This document shows, piece by piece, positions 1-8,443 of a stretch of 64,000 nucleotides of DNA (position 1 is its first letter; the number at the start of each line of letters is the position of its first letter). Below the pieces are notes generated by a model, which saw nothing but the letters and a program-made list of their open reading frames with translations, ran no database searches and was not told the origin of the DNA. The stretch lies in NCBI GenBank assembly GCA_910586535.1, contig CAJUHS010000006.1, positions 66,499 to 130,498 of the forward strand. Reading direction: 5' to 3'. Source of the DNA: an uncultured Oscillospiraceae bacterium. GTDB taxonomy: Bacteria; Bacillota; Clostridia; Oscillospirales; Ruminococcaceae. A program made the position numbers and the translations under genes.

Positions 1-1
1 G

Positions 2-2785
2 GAAATACTTGACAAGGAGCGCAGGACGTTTAACGGCACCCTGTTCGACACTCCGGAGGAAATGCAGCTTGCGGTCAAAAACGAGGCTTACGTTCAGGAG
101 CTTTGCGAAAATCTTTCAGCTCTGAACGAATCCGAGCTGAACGCTTTGAACGAACATATAGACAACACCACGCTCGACGATTCCACAAAATCCAAATACA
201 AGCTTAAAATAAAGCTGGCTATGAATAACGTCCAGTCGGCTGTTCTGGAGCAGAAATGCCTTAAACTGCCGATAATGAACCTTGACGAGATACTTGATCT
301 CCGCAGGAAAATTGTCGGCGAGGATTATCCCGAAGCTGTTATGAAGCCCTTTGCAGCTAAGATAAGGGACACTTTCTCCGCGGCGCAGACCGCTGAGATC
401 GAGGGTATGCTGAAAAACTCAGATGACATGAGCGGCGAACAGCTTGACGAAATTTCCGCAAAGCTGGATTCGGGCAGGTACGACAACACCATTTCCTCCT
501 TTTATAAAAACAAGGTTGAGGAGATCAAGGAGAAGAATATCAGGGCGAAGCTGTATAGTCTTGCCGAGGGATTCGAATCCTTCAGCAAGGAAAAGCTGTC
601 GGGTCTCATAGATACTCTGAAGAACAGCGATTTACCCAAGAGACTTACATATCCGCTCATCAAAAAGGTCACGGCGGCTCTCAGCAATTACGAGATAAAC
701 GAAGCGGCAAGGACTTTCGAGGGTGTAGGCTTTGCGGACGCGGAGCAGCTTGGAAAGATGAAGTCAGTGATTTCGGAAAAGCTTTTCAGCAATGAAATAC
801 TGGCTCCGTACATTGTTCTTGTGGAAAAGCGCGAAAAAGAGCTTCTTGACGAGGAGCTTGTGGAAATGTGCGCAGACATCGAGAATATGTCCCAGGACGA
901 CCTGATAATACTCCGCGCAAAGATCACCGACGGCGACAGGGAATTTGACGAACAGCTTGTTTCAAAGTATCTCGACAAGATCACCCAGAGGGACTGCGAG
1001 CTTAAAAATTCCGAGCTTGCGGAGCTTTGCAAATACATTTTCTCCATGGAGCAGTCAGAGCTTGAAGAGCTTAAGGAAAAGCTTGCGGACGAAAAGTACG
1101 ACAAGGAGTTTACAGGAGTTTACTACAGAAAGATCGCCGAAAGGGAGCAGGAGCTTCTTGTGCTTGAGCTTGACAGGCTCTGCGCGGGCATTGACGACGC
1201 TGAGCTTGACGTTCTCGAAAAGCTCAAAATGCGTATTATTGACGATGAGCGTTACTCCGACGTGTGCGACGATTACATCGCAGCCATCAACAGCCGTATT
1301 GAGGATATCAAGCTTGAAGAATATAAGAATATCATAGCCGGCGTTGCTTCCATGAACGCGGAGGCGGTCGAGGAATTTAGAAAGACCGCCGAGGAAAAAC
1401 GCTATGAGATCGGCGAGGCTCTTTACGAGGAAAGTCTTGCAGCTGCCGATGAAAGAGAAAACGTTTTGGAAAATCAAGCTATCGAGGATATCTGCGGAGA
1501 TATCGAGTCCTACGGCTTCGAGCAGGCTGAAAGCGTAAGAGCGCGCCTTGCCGAGGAAGGCTTCGATCCCGAAAAGATAGCGCCCTACGCCGCCCGTATC
1601 GACGAAAGGATTACGGCTCTCCATACAGCCGAGTTGGAATCCTATATTGCGGGTATAGAGTCCATGAACAAGGAACAGCTCATTCAGGCTCAGATAAAGA
1701 TCGGAGAGTACAGGGGACCTTCTTATCTCAAAGATAAGTACAACAGGATTGCGGAATCCGCTATCGCAGATATCGCCGACCGCGAGATACGGGAGATGTG
1801 CGGAGATATCAGCGAGCTTACCGCAAAAAAATCAGGCGAGCTTATCAGGCGCATTAATACCATGCCTTTGGACGAAACTGCCAAGAGCCGGTATATCGAC
1901 GCTCTTGACGCTCATATCGCGTCTCTCAAGGAACAGGAACAGAGAGAGTATATCGAGCATCTTACGGGGGATATGTCAGAGTACGGCATAAACGCTGTAC
2001 ATCTGGCTGTTCCGGGAATGACGGGTCTGTTTATAAACAAATACGACAATGCCTGCAATACCTACGTTTCTGTTGGAAGATACGAGCTGCCGATACTAAT
2101 CCACGAGGGCAACGGAGGCGACAGCTTCACAATGACGACGGAATATCTGTATACCTTTAACAGAGGCGTTATGAAGCGCATTAAGGTGGACGACATAGCT
2201 TCTTTCCAGGCAAAGAAAACTTTGATGAATTCTGTTCTTACGGCGGTGGAGAAAAACGGCGACACAAGCGAGCTGCCTAACTCTCTTAAAAAGGACATTA
2301 TCGAAAACGTTGCGAAAACGCTTACCGCTCTGGTAAGCTTCATTCACGACAGACGTTCTGCCGAACATATGAAAGAACTCCTTGAAAACGCAGTGCAGGA
2401 AAAAGCTGTTCAGGCGGCTGCTATGGGAGTTCCTGCTGCCGCTCCGGTCGGCGTTCATGTTGTTCCCGTGCCCGTTTCGGCCTCTGCAAGAATTTTGGAC
2501 AATGCGGATAATGCGGACAGCGCAAACGATTCTCATGCCGCTTATGAGACAGAGTATCGTCGGGTTGAGCCTCATATATCAGATGCGTCTGAAGAGCCTT
2601 CCGCCGTTTCCGGTGCGTTTGCCGCAGAGGAAAATGTTCCTGCGGCTTCGGTTCGGCCGGTGACGGAAGAATCCGCAGTCCCTGCCGAAAACGAGATCAA
2701 GATCAAGTTCTGCGACCAGTGCGGCGCAAAGATAACGAGTCCCACAGCGAAATTCTGCGCGGAATGCGGAAACAGGCTCATGTAA
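2..2785 (+). CDS. Helical-repeat zinc-ribbon protein, 5' end outside window
   Basis: The frame is open from base 2, before the first ATG at 62, and the residues before that ATG (RTFNGTLFDTPEE) read as real protein, so the gene is cut by the window edge. About 640 residues consist of degenerate repeats of roughly 60-70 residues, each with an acidic helix ending like 'LCxxI', a short loop and a second helix rich in Lys/Glu. They are followed by a beta-rich stretch (about residues 640-720 counted from ATG 62, around 'MTTEYLYTFNRG' and 'IKVDDIASF') that resembles bacterial PH-like domains. Next come an Ala/Val/Ser-rich linker and a C-terminal zinc ribbon with two CxxC pairs (CDQC, CAEC). There is no signal peptide in the visible part. 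Function unknown; a cytoplasmic scaffold or stress-associated protein is possible. The gene is real; the role is not assigned. Confidence 0.85.
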   Translation, partial: EILDKERRTFNGTLFDTPEEMQLAVKNEAYVQELCENLSALNESELNALNEHIDNTTLDDSTKSKYKLKIKLAMNNVQSAVLEQKCLKLPIMNLDEILDLRRKIVGEDYPEAVMKPFAAKIRDTFSAAQTAEIEGMLKNSDDMSGEQLDEISAKLDSGRYDNTISSFYKNKVEEIKEKNIRAKLYSLAEGFESFSKEKLSGLIDTLKNSDLPKRLTYPLIKKVTAALSNYEINEAARTFEGVGFADAEQLGKMKSVISEKLFSNEILAPYIVLVEKREKELLDEELVEMCADIENMSQDDLIILRAKITDGDREFDEQLVSKYLDKITQRDCELKNSELAELCKYIFSMEQSELEELKEKLADEKYDKEFTGVYYRKIAEREQELLVLELDRLCAGIDDAELDVLEKLKMRIIDDERYSDVCDDYIAAINSRIEDIKLEEYKNIIAGVASMNAEAVEEFRKTAEEKRYEIGEALYEESLAAADERENVLENQAIEDICGDIESYGFEQAESVRARLAEEGFDPEKIAPYAARIDERITALHTAELESYIAGIESMNKEQLIQAQIKIGEYRGPSYLKDKYNRIAESAIADIADREIREMCGDISELTAKKSGELIRRINTMPLDETAKSRYIDALDAHIASLKEQEQREYIEHLTGDMSEYGINAVHLAVPGMTGLFINKYDNACNTYVSVGRYELPILIHEGNGGDSFTMTTEYLYTFNRGVMKRIKVDDIASFQAKKTLMNSVLTAVEKNGDTSELPNSLKKDIIENVAKTLTALVSFIHDRRSAEHMKELLENAVQEKAVQAAAMGVPAAAPVGVHVVPVPVSASARILDNADNADSANDSHAAYETEYRRVEPHISDASEEPSAVSGAFAAEENVPAASVRPVTEESAVPAENEIKIKFCDQCGAKITSPTAKFCAECGNRLM

Positions 2786-2799
2786 ACATATATATAATT

Positions 2800-2840
2800 A
2801 TCGGGAAGCCCGCTCCAAAGACGCGGCTTCCCGATTTTTT
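2800..2840 (+). terminator. Rho-independent terminator
   Basis: A GC-rich stem (ATCGGGAAGCC against GGCTTCCCGAT) is followed by six T, 15 bases after the stop codon of the zinc-ribbon gene. Confidence 0.9.
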
Positions 2841-3233
2841 GTAAATTATAAAATTTAAAATAGGTATTGCCTTTTTGTGTGAAAAAGGTTGATTATCTCA
2901 AAAAAGACTTGATGTACGGGCACACACGCAGGATTTCAATCTGAATTTACTGCTTGCGAGGGAAAGAGCCTTGCTCCTTTTTGCAGCTGCTGATTTGTCG
3001 ATTAGTTTGCTAACCAAAGCAGCCCCCCCTTTTACATAAGGGAACTGCGGTAAAATGAAGCTTGACACGCTGGGGGACATCTTTTTACCTCATTTCTGTA
3101 TCCACCAATATAACATCATATATGGATACGTTTGTCAAGATATTTCTTGAATTTCCCCAAATCATCAAGAAATTTTTTTGCGGACGTGTTATTATATAAT
3201 TACAGTAACGTTACTAATATTTCAGGTGATCGA
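2841..3233. other. Intergenic region with possible degenerate repeat
   Basis: About 390 bases without a convincing gene. Bases 2890-3085 hold a GC-richer block, read best on the minus strand, with a C7 run at 3024-3030. It could be an interspersed repeat or a gene relic, since it is richer in GC than the flanking AT-rich DNA. The last 110 bases are AT-rich and should contain the promoter of the AraC-GGDEF gene. TTACAG at 3200 and an inverted GTAACGTTAC at 3205-3214 are visible near its start. Confidence 0.4.
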
Positions 3234-4052
3234 ATGAATAAATTTGAAATACTGTCCGAAACTCTTGACTTCATTGAGGAAAAACTTACCTCACAGGTCA
3301 CGCCCGAAATGTGCGCCGAGTCAAGCTGCTACTCCCTTTCAAATCTCCAGAAGATGTTCCGCTGTACCTTTAACATCGGCATAAGCGATTACATCTCCAG
3401 ACGAAAGCTGACGAACGCCGCAAAGGAACTGCTTGAAACGGATATGTCCATACTTGACATTGCGCTGAAGTACGGCTACAATTCCCACGAGGTCTTTACA
3501 CGCGCGTTTATCCGCCTGTGGAACGTAAGTCCCGCGAAATTCAGGCGGGAACGGAGATTCTCCGGGGTTTTCCCCAAGCTGACCGAGCCGCGGACAGTGG
3601 TTGATGAAAGGGGAAATATTATTATGACTTCCAAAAAAAGATTTGACGTTTCACACCTTTACGACTTTATCAAGGAACGCCGCGGCAAGTACGCCATATG
3701 CTTTGATATGGTGGAACTTATGCGTATAAACAACACCTACGGACACCCTGCCGGAGATATTGCCATTGCCGAGTGTCTGCGCCGCATTGACGAAGCGGCG
3801 GGTGATGATATGCTGCCGATACGCATTGGCGGGGACGAGTTTGTACTGATAACGGATTTTTCCGATATTGAACAGGCAAAAGCCGTCTCTGAAAAGATAC
3901 TTGCCGGCAACAGCGGTACTGTCACATCTGGCGGAAACGTTTTTCCCGTTTCAATGCGGGCCGGGTACGCCGTGATACCCAAAAACGGAAAAATCTGCTA
4001 TAATGAACTTTTTGACAGCTTTATTGTTGCGGGTCGCGCGGCGGAAACTTAA
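3234..4052 (+). CDS. AraC-type DNA-binding domain fused to GGDEF domain
   Basis: A 272-residue protein. Residues about 10-105 form an AraC/XylS double helix-turn-helix: a first HTH around 'ESSCYSLSNLQKMF', a second around 'ILDIALKYGYNSHEVFTRAF', then 'NVSPAKFRR'. Residues about 140-272 form a GGDEF domain with the substrate/metal stretch 'FDMVELMRINNTYGH' and an intact GGDEF at 199-203. The domain ends early: the usual C-terminal 'ADxALYxAK' helix is replaced by 'FDSFIVAGRAAET'. I chose ATG 3234 because AGGTGA lies five bases upstream and residues encoded before it are not AraC-like. The architecture suggests a transcription factor whose output is linked to cyclic-di-GMP or GTP binding. Whether it makes c-di-GMP is uncertain. 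Confidence 0.88.
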   Translation: MNKFEILSETLDFIEEKLTSQVTPEMCAESSCYSLSNLQKMFRCTFNIGISDYISRRKLTNAAKELLETDMSILDIALKYGYNSHEVFTRAFIRLWNVSPAKFRRERRFSGVFPKLTEPRTVVDERGNIIMTSKKRFDVSHLYDFIKERRGKYAICFDMVELMRINNTYGHPAGDIAIAECLRRIDEAAGDDMLPIRIGGDEFVLITDFSDIEQAKAVSEKILAGNSGTVTSGGNVFPVSMRAGYAVIPKNGKICYNELFDSFIVAGRAAET

Positions 4053-4102
4053 AAAACGAAAAGTTCAGGCAGGTCAGCATACAGGTTAAGGAGGAAGCAA
4101 TT

Positions 4103-4729
4103 ATGTGGAACGACCTATCAAAAGCTTGGCAGACCGCTTTTTCGGCAGGATGGGAATCGTTTAAAAACGGTTCCGTTCCGATCGGCGCTGTTATATGCGA
4201 TGAAAACGGGGGAATAATCTGCACAGGCAGAAACAGAATGAATGAAATTACAAACGGCAACAGCAAGATCGCTCACGCAGAAACCGATTGCTTATTGCAG
4301 CTTGATACACGCAAATATCCTGATTTGAGGAGCTATACCCTGTATGCCTGCATGGAGCCTTGTCCAATGTGTATGGGAACAATTGTAATGAGCAATTTCA
4401 GAAAATTACTCATAGCGGCAAAGGACGGTTACTGCGGAGCAGTTCATTATTGTGATGACGACAGCTATGTCAGGTCTAAAAATATCGAGGCGGTCTTTGA
4501 GCTGGGAAATTTACAGCTTGTCCAGCTTACAATGCAGACCTATTTTGAATTAAAAAAGAACGGCGGCGCAGTTAATTCAGTAGTTGAGTACTTTTCAGCC
4601 GATTGTCCCCGTGCGGTGAATATTGCAAGGACGCTGTATGCCGACAGAACACTTGATACATATGCGGAAAACAATACAGATTTCAGAGAGGTTTTCGACA
4701 ACATTATAATTGCCGGACGCGGCGAATGA
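4103..4729 (+). CDS. Zinc-dependent nucleoside/cytidine deaminase family protein
   Basis: A 208-residue protein of the cytidine deaminase-like superfamily. The zinc site is visible as H58-A-E60 (catalytic Glu) and P-C87-P-M-C90, the arrangement seen in TadA, guanine deaminase and related enzymes. It is about 50 residues longer than TadA, and the extra C-terminal part (about residues 150-208) has no motif I recognise, so I do not call it the tRNA enzyme. The start is supported by AAGGAGG ending nine bases before ATG 4103. The gene stands between the AraC-GGDEF gene (50-base gap, possibly co-transcribed) and convergent minus-strand genes. Substrate unknown: guanine, cytosine or a modified nucleoside are all possible. 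Confidence 0.85.
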   Translation: MWNDLSKAWQTAFSAGWESFKNGSVPIGAVICDENGGIICTGRNRMNEITNGNSKIAHAETDCLLQLDTRKYPDLRSYTLYACMEPCPMCMGTIVMSNFRKLLIAAKDGYCGAVHYCDDDSYVRSKNIEAVFELGNLQLVQLTMQTYFELKKNGGAVNSVVEYFSADCPRAVNIARTLYADRTLDTYAENNTDFREVFDNIIIAGRGE

Positions 4730-4733
4730 CGGT

Positions 4734-4772
4734 CAAAAAGGAGCGCTCCCGCTCATGCGCGGGGGTGCTCCG
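4734..4772 (-). terminator. Terminator of the DUF4130/radical SAM pair
   Basis: The stem GGAGC...GCTCC, with a GC-rich inner stem, reads on the minus strand as a hairpin followed by CTTTTTGA. It lies between convergent genes and begins directly after the stop codon of the minus-strand pair. Confidence 0.75.
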
Positions 4773-4775
4773 CTA

Positions 4776-5609
4776 TTATTCGGGGGTAACGTCCGGCGGA
4801 AGCGGCTGTTTTACGTCAAGACTTTCCGCAGCGGACTTTTTATCATTTTCAGCAAACTCGTTCATTGAAAACTCCGTCATATGCCCCCAGTACCGCTTGG
4901 GCATCATTGTCATGCGGCACCGCGGATTGTACCGCTCCTTGATAGAAATTGTGTCGTAAAAGCTTTTCCACAGCTCGCGATAACGCTCCTCCTCCGCGCT
5001 TGCGGCGGGCAATTCAAAGGAAATATCATAGACGATCTCCGCCATGTGGGACTGGTACACCAACGCCATTCGGTGAGTCTCGTCGTAAATCAGAAAATTT
5101 TCGTTTCGGTAGCGGTCGGTGAAGTGGTCGGCTATGAGAGGTATGACCTTGTTTTTCGGTTCAATGACTGCGGCAAGATAGCCGTCAAAGTCAGAGAAGC
5201 GTATAAACTGCTTCATTCGGTGCGCTTCGTTCGTACAGTGCAGAACAGCTTTGTTCAGCGCGTTCACTGTGTCGTCTGCAAGCATATTTTCTATCGCTTC
5301 GCCCGCTTTAAAGCCCTTTTGCAGATACTTTAAAATAATCAGATCCTTGTCCTCGCCGAAGGTCAGGAACGCGATCCTTATAAGCTCCCACACGTGTGGA
5401 GAAATTTTTTTCGGAACAGCCGCCGCCACCCGAGCGGCCCTTTCGGGTACAGTGGGGATATACAGCGTATCGGACAAAGTAAGCTGCTCCTGCGCTCCCC
5501 CGACTACCCCAAGGGGAGTTTCACGCCTGACAAAGCTCTCGAAAACGCAGCACAAAAGTCCGTCAAAACTGCCGTCGTAACAATAAACTACATCTCGCCC
5601 GTTAAACAT
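4776..5609 (-). CDS. DUF4130 protein, partner of radical SAM DNA repair protein (TIGR03915-like)
   Basis: A 277-residue protein matching the TIGR03915 / DUF4130 family of putative DNA metabolism proteins by its N-terminal 'YCYDGSFDGLLCCVFES', the middle 'HRMKQFIRF', and 'IADHFTDRYRNENFLIYDETHR' split by normal loops. DUF4130 is related to the uracil-DNA glycosylase fold, but its reaction is not established. Its start overlaps the end of the radical SAM gene by 22 bases, so the two are translated together. This gene pair is found together in many Clostridia. The C-terminal 30 residues are charged and probably disordered. Confidence 0.88.
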   Translation of the reverse strand: MFNGRDVVYCYDGSFDGLLCCVFESFVRRETPLGVVGGAQEQLTLSDTLYIPTVPERAARVAAAVPKKISPHVWELIRIAFLTFGEDKDLIILKYLQKGFKAGEAIENMLADDTVNALNKAVLHCTNEAHRMKQFIRFSDFDGYLAAVIEPKNKVIPLIADHFTDRYRNENFLIYDETHRMALVYQSHMAEIVYDISFELPAASAEEERYRELWKSFYDTISIKERYNPRCRMTMMPKRYWGHMTEFSMNEFAENDKKSAAESLDVKQPLPPDVTPE

Positions 5610-6934
5610 TTTACGGCGTCCTCCACTGTGGGCAAAGACGGTAAGGCTGGCAGTATTGACGCAGGCTTTTCCGATTCAAAAAATGAAAGCTGCTCGAATC
5701 CGCCCTTCTGCTCCAAGTCTTTGACCGTGCTTGCAGACATAAGCTGCCGCATTATTCCCGTCTCGGTGACAATAAGACCTTCGGCGCGTTTTCCCAAACA
5801 TAATATGAAATAATTTGCCCGCTTTAGCACCACTCCCAGCTTCCGCAGATCGGCGTAGTCAAGCTTTGCCTGCCGTCTCGCCGTAACGATTTTCTGCGCG
5901 GATTTAACCCCTATCCCCGGTACGCGAAGCAGCATTTCATAGGGAGCCTTGTTTATCTCCACGGGAAAGCATTCGGGGTGGTGCAGTGCCCAGTTGCATT
6001 TCGGGTCAAGCAGCGGATTAAATTCCTGGTGCTGCTCGTCAAGAATCTCCTCCGCCTTGAAGCCGTAAAACCTCAGCAGCCAATCCGCTTGATAAAGGCG
6101 GTGCTCCCGAAGAAGCGGCGGCTTTGTCCCCGCAGGAGGAAGCAGTTTCTGGTCCCCAACCGGAATGTACGCCGAATAAAATACACGCTTAAGGCGGTAC
6201 TTGCCGTACATCGCCTCAGAAAGTCTCAGTATCTGAAAATCCGTATCGGGAGTCGCACCGATTATCATTTGAGTGCTTTGTCCTGCGGGAGCAAATTTCG
6301 GCGCGGCTTTGTACTTGACGATCTCATAGCTGTTTTCTTTTATTTTATTGGTAATATGTCCCATGGGCAGCAGAATAGAGCTTTTTGACTTGTCAGGAGC
6401 AAGGGTGTTCAGACTTTTCTGGGAGGGCAGCTCAATGTTGACGCTTATTCTGTCTGCAAGCGTGCCTAAACGGTTTATAAGCTCCGGGTCTGCGCCGGGA
6501 ATGGTTTTCGCGTGAATATAGCCGTAAAACTTGTATTTGTTCCGCAGTATTGACAGAGCTTCAATCATCTGTTCGCAGGTATAATCGGGACTTTGTATTA
6601 TCCCCGAGCTTAGAAAAAGTCCCTCGATATAGTTTCGGCGGTAAAAATTTATAGTTAGGTCGGCGATCTCATCGGGAGAAAATCTTGCCCGCGGAACGTC
6701 GTTGCTGCGGCGGTTTATGCAGTATTTGCAGTCGTATAGACAGTAGTTGGTCATAAGTATTTTCAGCAGGGAAATGCACCGTCCGTCGGCTGCAAAGCTG
6801 TGGCAGAGACCGCAGGAAGCCGCGCTGCCTATACCGTCGGAATTTCCTCCTTTGCGGTCAACGCCGCTGGAGGTGCAGGAGGAGTCGTACTTGGCGGATT
6901 CGCCCAGTATTTTCAGCTTTTCAAACATATCCAT
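5588..6934 (-). CDS. Putative DNA modification/repair radical SAM protein (TIGR03916-like)
   Basis: A 448-residue radical SAM enzyme. The [4Fe-4S]/SAM motif CLYDCKYC (C-x3-C-x2-C) lies at about residues 67-74. A helix-hairpin-helix DNA-binding segment, 'LLRVPGIGVKSAQKIV', sits near residue 335. The N-terminal 'KYDSSCTSSG' and 'GLCHSFAADGRCISLLK' are typical of this family. It is expected to act on DNA with its DUF4130 partner encoded immediately downstream; the chemistry is unknown. The start ATG 6934 has GGAGGTG eight bases upstream. It is the first gene of the two-gene unit and is followed by a terminator after the second gene. Confidence 0.9.
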   Translation of the reverse strand: MDMFEKLKILGESAKYDSSCTSSGVDRKGGNSDGIGSAASCGLCHSFAADGRCISLLKILMTNYCLYDCKYCINRRSNDVPRARFSPDEIADLTINFYRRNYIEGLFLSSGIIQSPDYTCEQMIEALSILRNKYKFYGYIHAKTIPGADPELINRLGTLADRISVNIELPSQKSLNTLAPDKSKSSILLPMGHITNKIKENSYEIVKYKAAPKFAPAGQSTQMIIGATPDTDFQILRLSEAMYGKYRLKRVFYSAYIPVGDQKLLPPAGTKPPLLREHRLYQADWLLRFYGFKAEEILDEQHQEFNPLLDPKCNWALHHPECFPVEINKAPYEMLLRVPGIGVKSAQKIVTARRQAKLDYADLRKLGVVLKRANYFILCLGKRAEGLIVTETGIMRQLMSASTVKDLEQKGGFEQLSFFESEKPASILPALPSLPTVEDAVKCLTGEM

Positions 6935-6969
6935 AAATGCGCACCTCCCATCACGGCATTCCTAATTTT

Positions 6970-7329
6970 TTATTTTGCAGAATAAGCTACAGCGTCGACC
7001 TGAAACAGCAAATTATTGGGGTCCGCAAATTCGGTCTGAATGGATTTCCGCGCGGGATATTTGCCGTTAAAGCGTTCTTTAACGGCCTTTTCCATTGCAG
7101 GTATATCCCAGATATTTTTGAACAGACAGTTCATCTGTACCACATTTTCAAGCGTCAGCCCGACCAACGCCAGCCTTTCCTCCATTACGTCAAAAGCTCC
7201 GTTGACCTGCTGTTCAACGGTTCCGTTCGTATCACGGACGCAGTAATTCAGAAAATAAAAGTTTCCCGCCCTGACAATTCCCGAATGCGCCCAATCTTCG
7301 TTAACATCGTATCTTTCGATCTCTTTCAT
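6970..7329 (-). CDS. RidA/YjgF-family protein
   Basis: A 119-residue single-domain protein of the RidA (YjgF/YER057c/UK114) family. Features are an N-terminal beta-strand pair followed by 'VEQQVNGAFDVMEERLALVGLTLENV' spread over the helix, and 'ARKSIQTEF' near the C-terminus where active RidA proteins carry the substrate arginine. Active RidA hydrolyses enamine/imine intermediates of PLP enzymes. Parts of the usual 'GxxxxxGQ' region are replaced by 'FYFLNYCVRDTNG', so it belongs to a subgroup and deaminase activity is not certain. Its ATG lies one base past the stop of the upstream P-loop-like gene, so the two are one operon. Confidence 0.85.
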   Translation of the reverse strand: MKEIERYDVNEDWAHSGIVRAGNFYFLNYCVRDTNGTVEQQVNGAFDVMEERLALVGLTLENVVQMNCLFKNIWDIPAMEKAVKERFNGKYPARKSIQTEFADPNNLLFQVDAVAYSAK

Positions 7330-7330
7330 T

Positions 7331-7999
7331 TTATAAGTTTCCTCCTTGTTTAATTAATCCGAAATATTCCGCGGCTTCGGCAGCAGTTTTTTCGGGTGGA
7401 ACGCTATCGTCCCACGGTATTACTTTAACGCCTTTTTCCAATACCCAGCGGGGAACAACGCCCTCGTTTCCCGCTACGGCGTCGTAGGCTTTTCTGATTA
7501 TTTCGGCTTTTTTCTCGTCTGTCAGATCTGTTCTTCTGTTTGTACTCTCAACAATATTTTCATGGCCGGGACGGTCAAACCAGTCAAATTTTGTTCCCCT
7601 GTTGTTCAGGTACACGAAATGCTCCGCAACGGGAATTACTGCCTCGTAGTCAATGTCTCCCTCGCATATCACCGTATCATATTTTGACGAAACCGATATA
7701 AGGTCGGCGACTATCATAGGCGTTACCTCATGCAAAAAGCGGTGCTCTCTGTTGCTTATTACCTCTTTGGGAAGTTCCCAGAAGCTGTTTACGCCGTATT
7801 CCTTTACAAAATCGCGGCACATATAAGGCTGATTTTCGGGACAGGCATATGCCATATTTCTGTCGCGGGCTTCGTCGGTACCGAAAACAAAGCAGCCGTA
7901 TTTGCTTTTCAAAATGTCCGCAACGGTAGTTTTTCCCCGTCCCCATATGAAATACACGTTTTTCGGCTTATTTCTGATAATATTATCTGCAATATCCAC
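7331..7999 (-). CDS. P-loop-like nucleotide-binding protein with reduced Walker A
   Basis: A 222-residue soluble protein. The N-terminal 'KNVYFIWGRGKTTVADIL' aligns with P-loop kinases ('VYFI-G----GKTTVA') but the loop is short: the glycine five positions before GKT is missing. A later 'YDTVICEGDID' could be a Walker B strand, and 'RGTKFDWFDRPGHENI' resembles nucleoside/shikimate-kinase-like lids. The start is GTG 7999, about 34 bases after a clear promoter (-10 at 8040-8045); no strong ribosome site is visible. It leads a two-gene operon with ridA. A small-molecule kinase is the likeliest ancestry; whether it still binds ATP is open. Confidence 0.7.
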   Translation of the reverse strand: MDIADNIIRNKPKNVYFIWGRGKTTVADILKSKYGCFVFGTDEARDRNMAYACPENQPYMCRDFVKEYGVNSFWELPKEVISNREHRFLHEVTPMIVADLISVSSKYDTVICEGDIDYEAVIPVAEHFVYLNNRGTKFDWFDRPGHENIVESTNRRTDLTDEKKAEIIRKAYDAVAGNEGVVPRWVLEKGVKVIPWDDSVPPEKTAAEAAEYFGLIKQGGNL

Positions 8000-8039
8000 A
8001 GACTGTACACAAACCTTGCAACAAATGTTCTATGGTGGA

Positions 8040-8068
8040 ATTATACCACGAAACAAGCGTTCTGTAAA
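8040..8068 (-). promoter_or_regulatory. Promoter of the P-loop/ridA operon
   Basis: On the minus strand, TTTACA (8063-8068) and TATAAT (8040-8045) are separated by 17 bases, about 35 bases upstream of the GTG start. Confidence 0.75.
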
Positions 8069-8147
8069 TAGTAAAACCGAACAAATTTTCCCGCAAAATT
8101 TTGGCACGTTTGTGCCGAACGCTCTCAAAGAAAATTTTAAAAAACTA

Positions 8148-8176
8148 TTGCATTTGAAAAAAAAATGTGCTATACT
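8148..8176 (+). promoter_or_regulatory. Promoter of tRNA-Arg
   Basis: TTGCAT (8148-8153) and TATACT (8171-8176) with a 17-base spacer, ten bases before the tRNA 5' end. Confidence 0.8.
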
Positions 8177-8185
8177 AAGATGTAC

Positions 8186-8260
8186 GCCTCCATAGTTAAA
8201 TGGATATAATAAACCCCTCCTAAGGGTTAGTTGTGAGTTCGATTCTCGCTGGGGGTGCCA
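8186..8260 (+). tRNA. tRNA-Arg (anticodon CCT)
   Basis: A complete cloverleaf. The acceptor GCCTCCA pairs with TGGGGGT (two G-T wobbles); the D arm is GTTA/TAAT; the anticodon stem AACCC/GGGTT encloses loop CTCCTAA with anticodon CCT; the T stem GTGAG/CTCGC encloses TTCGATT. Discriminator G is followed by an encoded CCA. It decodes AGG arginine codons. Confidence 0.93.
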
Positions 8261-8273
8261 AATAATATTTGTG

Positions 8274-8308
8274 GTCTTTCCGACAAGCATTTCGGAAAGA
8301 CTTTTTTT
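8274..8308 (+). terminator. tRNA-Arg terminator
   Basis: The stem GTCTTTCCGA / TCGGAAAGAC, with a short loop, is followed by seven T, 13 bases after the tRNA. Confidence 0.9.
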
Positions 8309-8443
8309 ATAAATTTACAAAGCTTTTTAGCGCCATGATAATTTTGCTCTCAAACGGTTTGTATATCCCCGCTTAAGATATATTTTTATTTATGACCGAA
8401 GCGCATATCTACTTAAAGTCACGTGGGGGATACGAAGAAAAAT

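Noticed and set aside
2898..3080. A 60-residue minus-strand protein
   Set aside because: No ribosome site, low complexity, no neighbour in that direction; treated as possible repeat.
8030..8290. An 86-residue minus-strand protein
   Set aside because: It runs antisense through the tRNA-Arg gene and its promoter.
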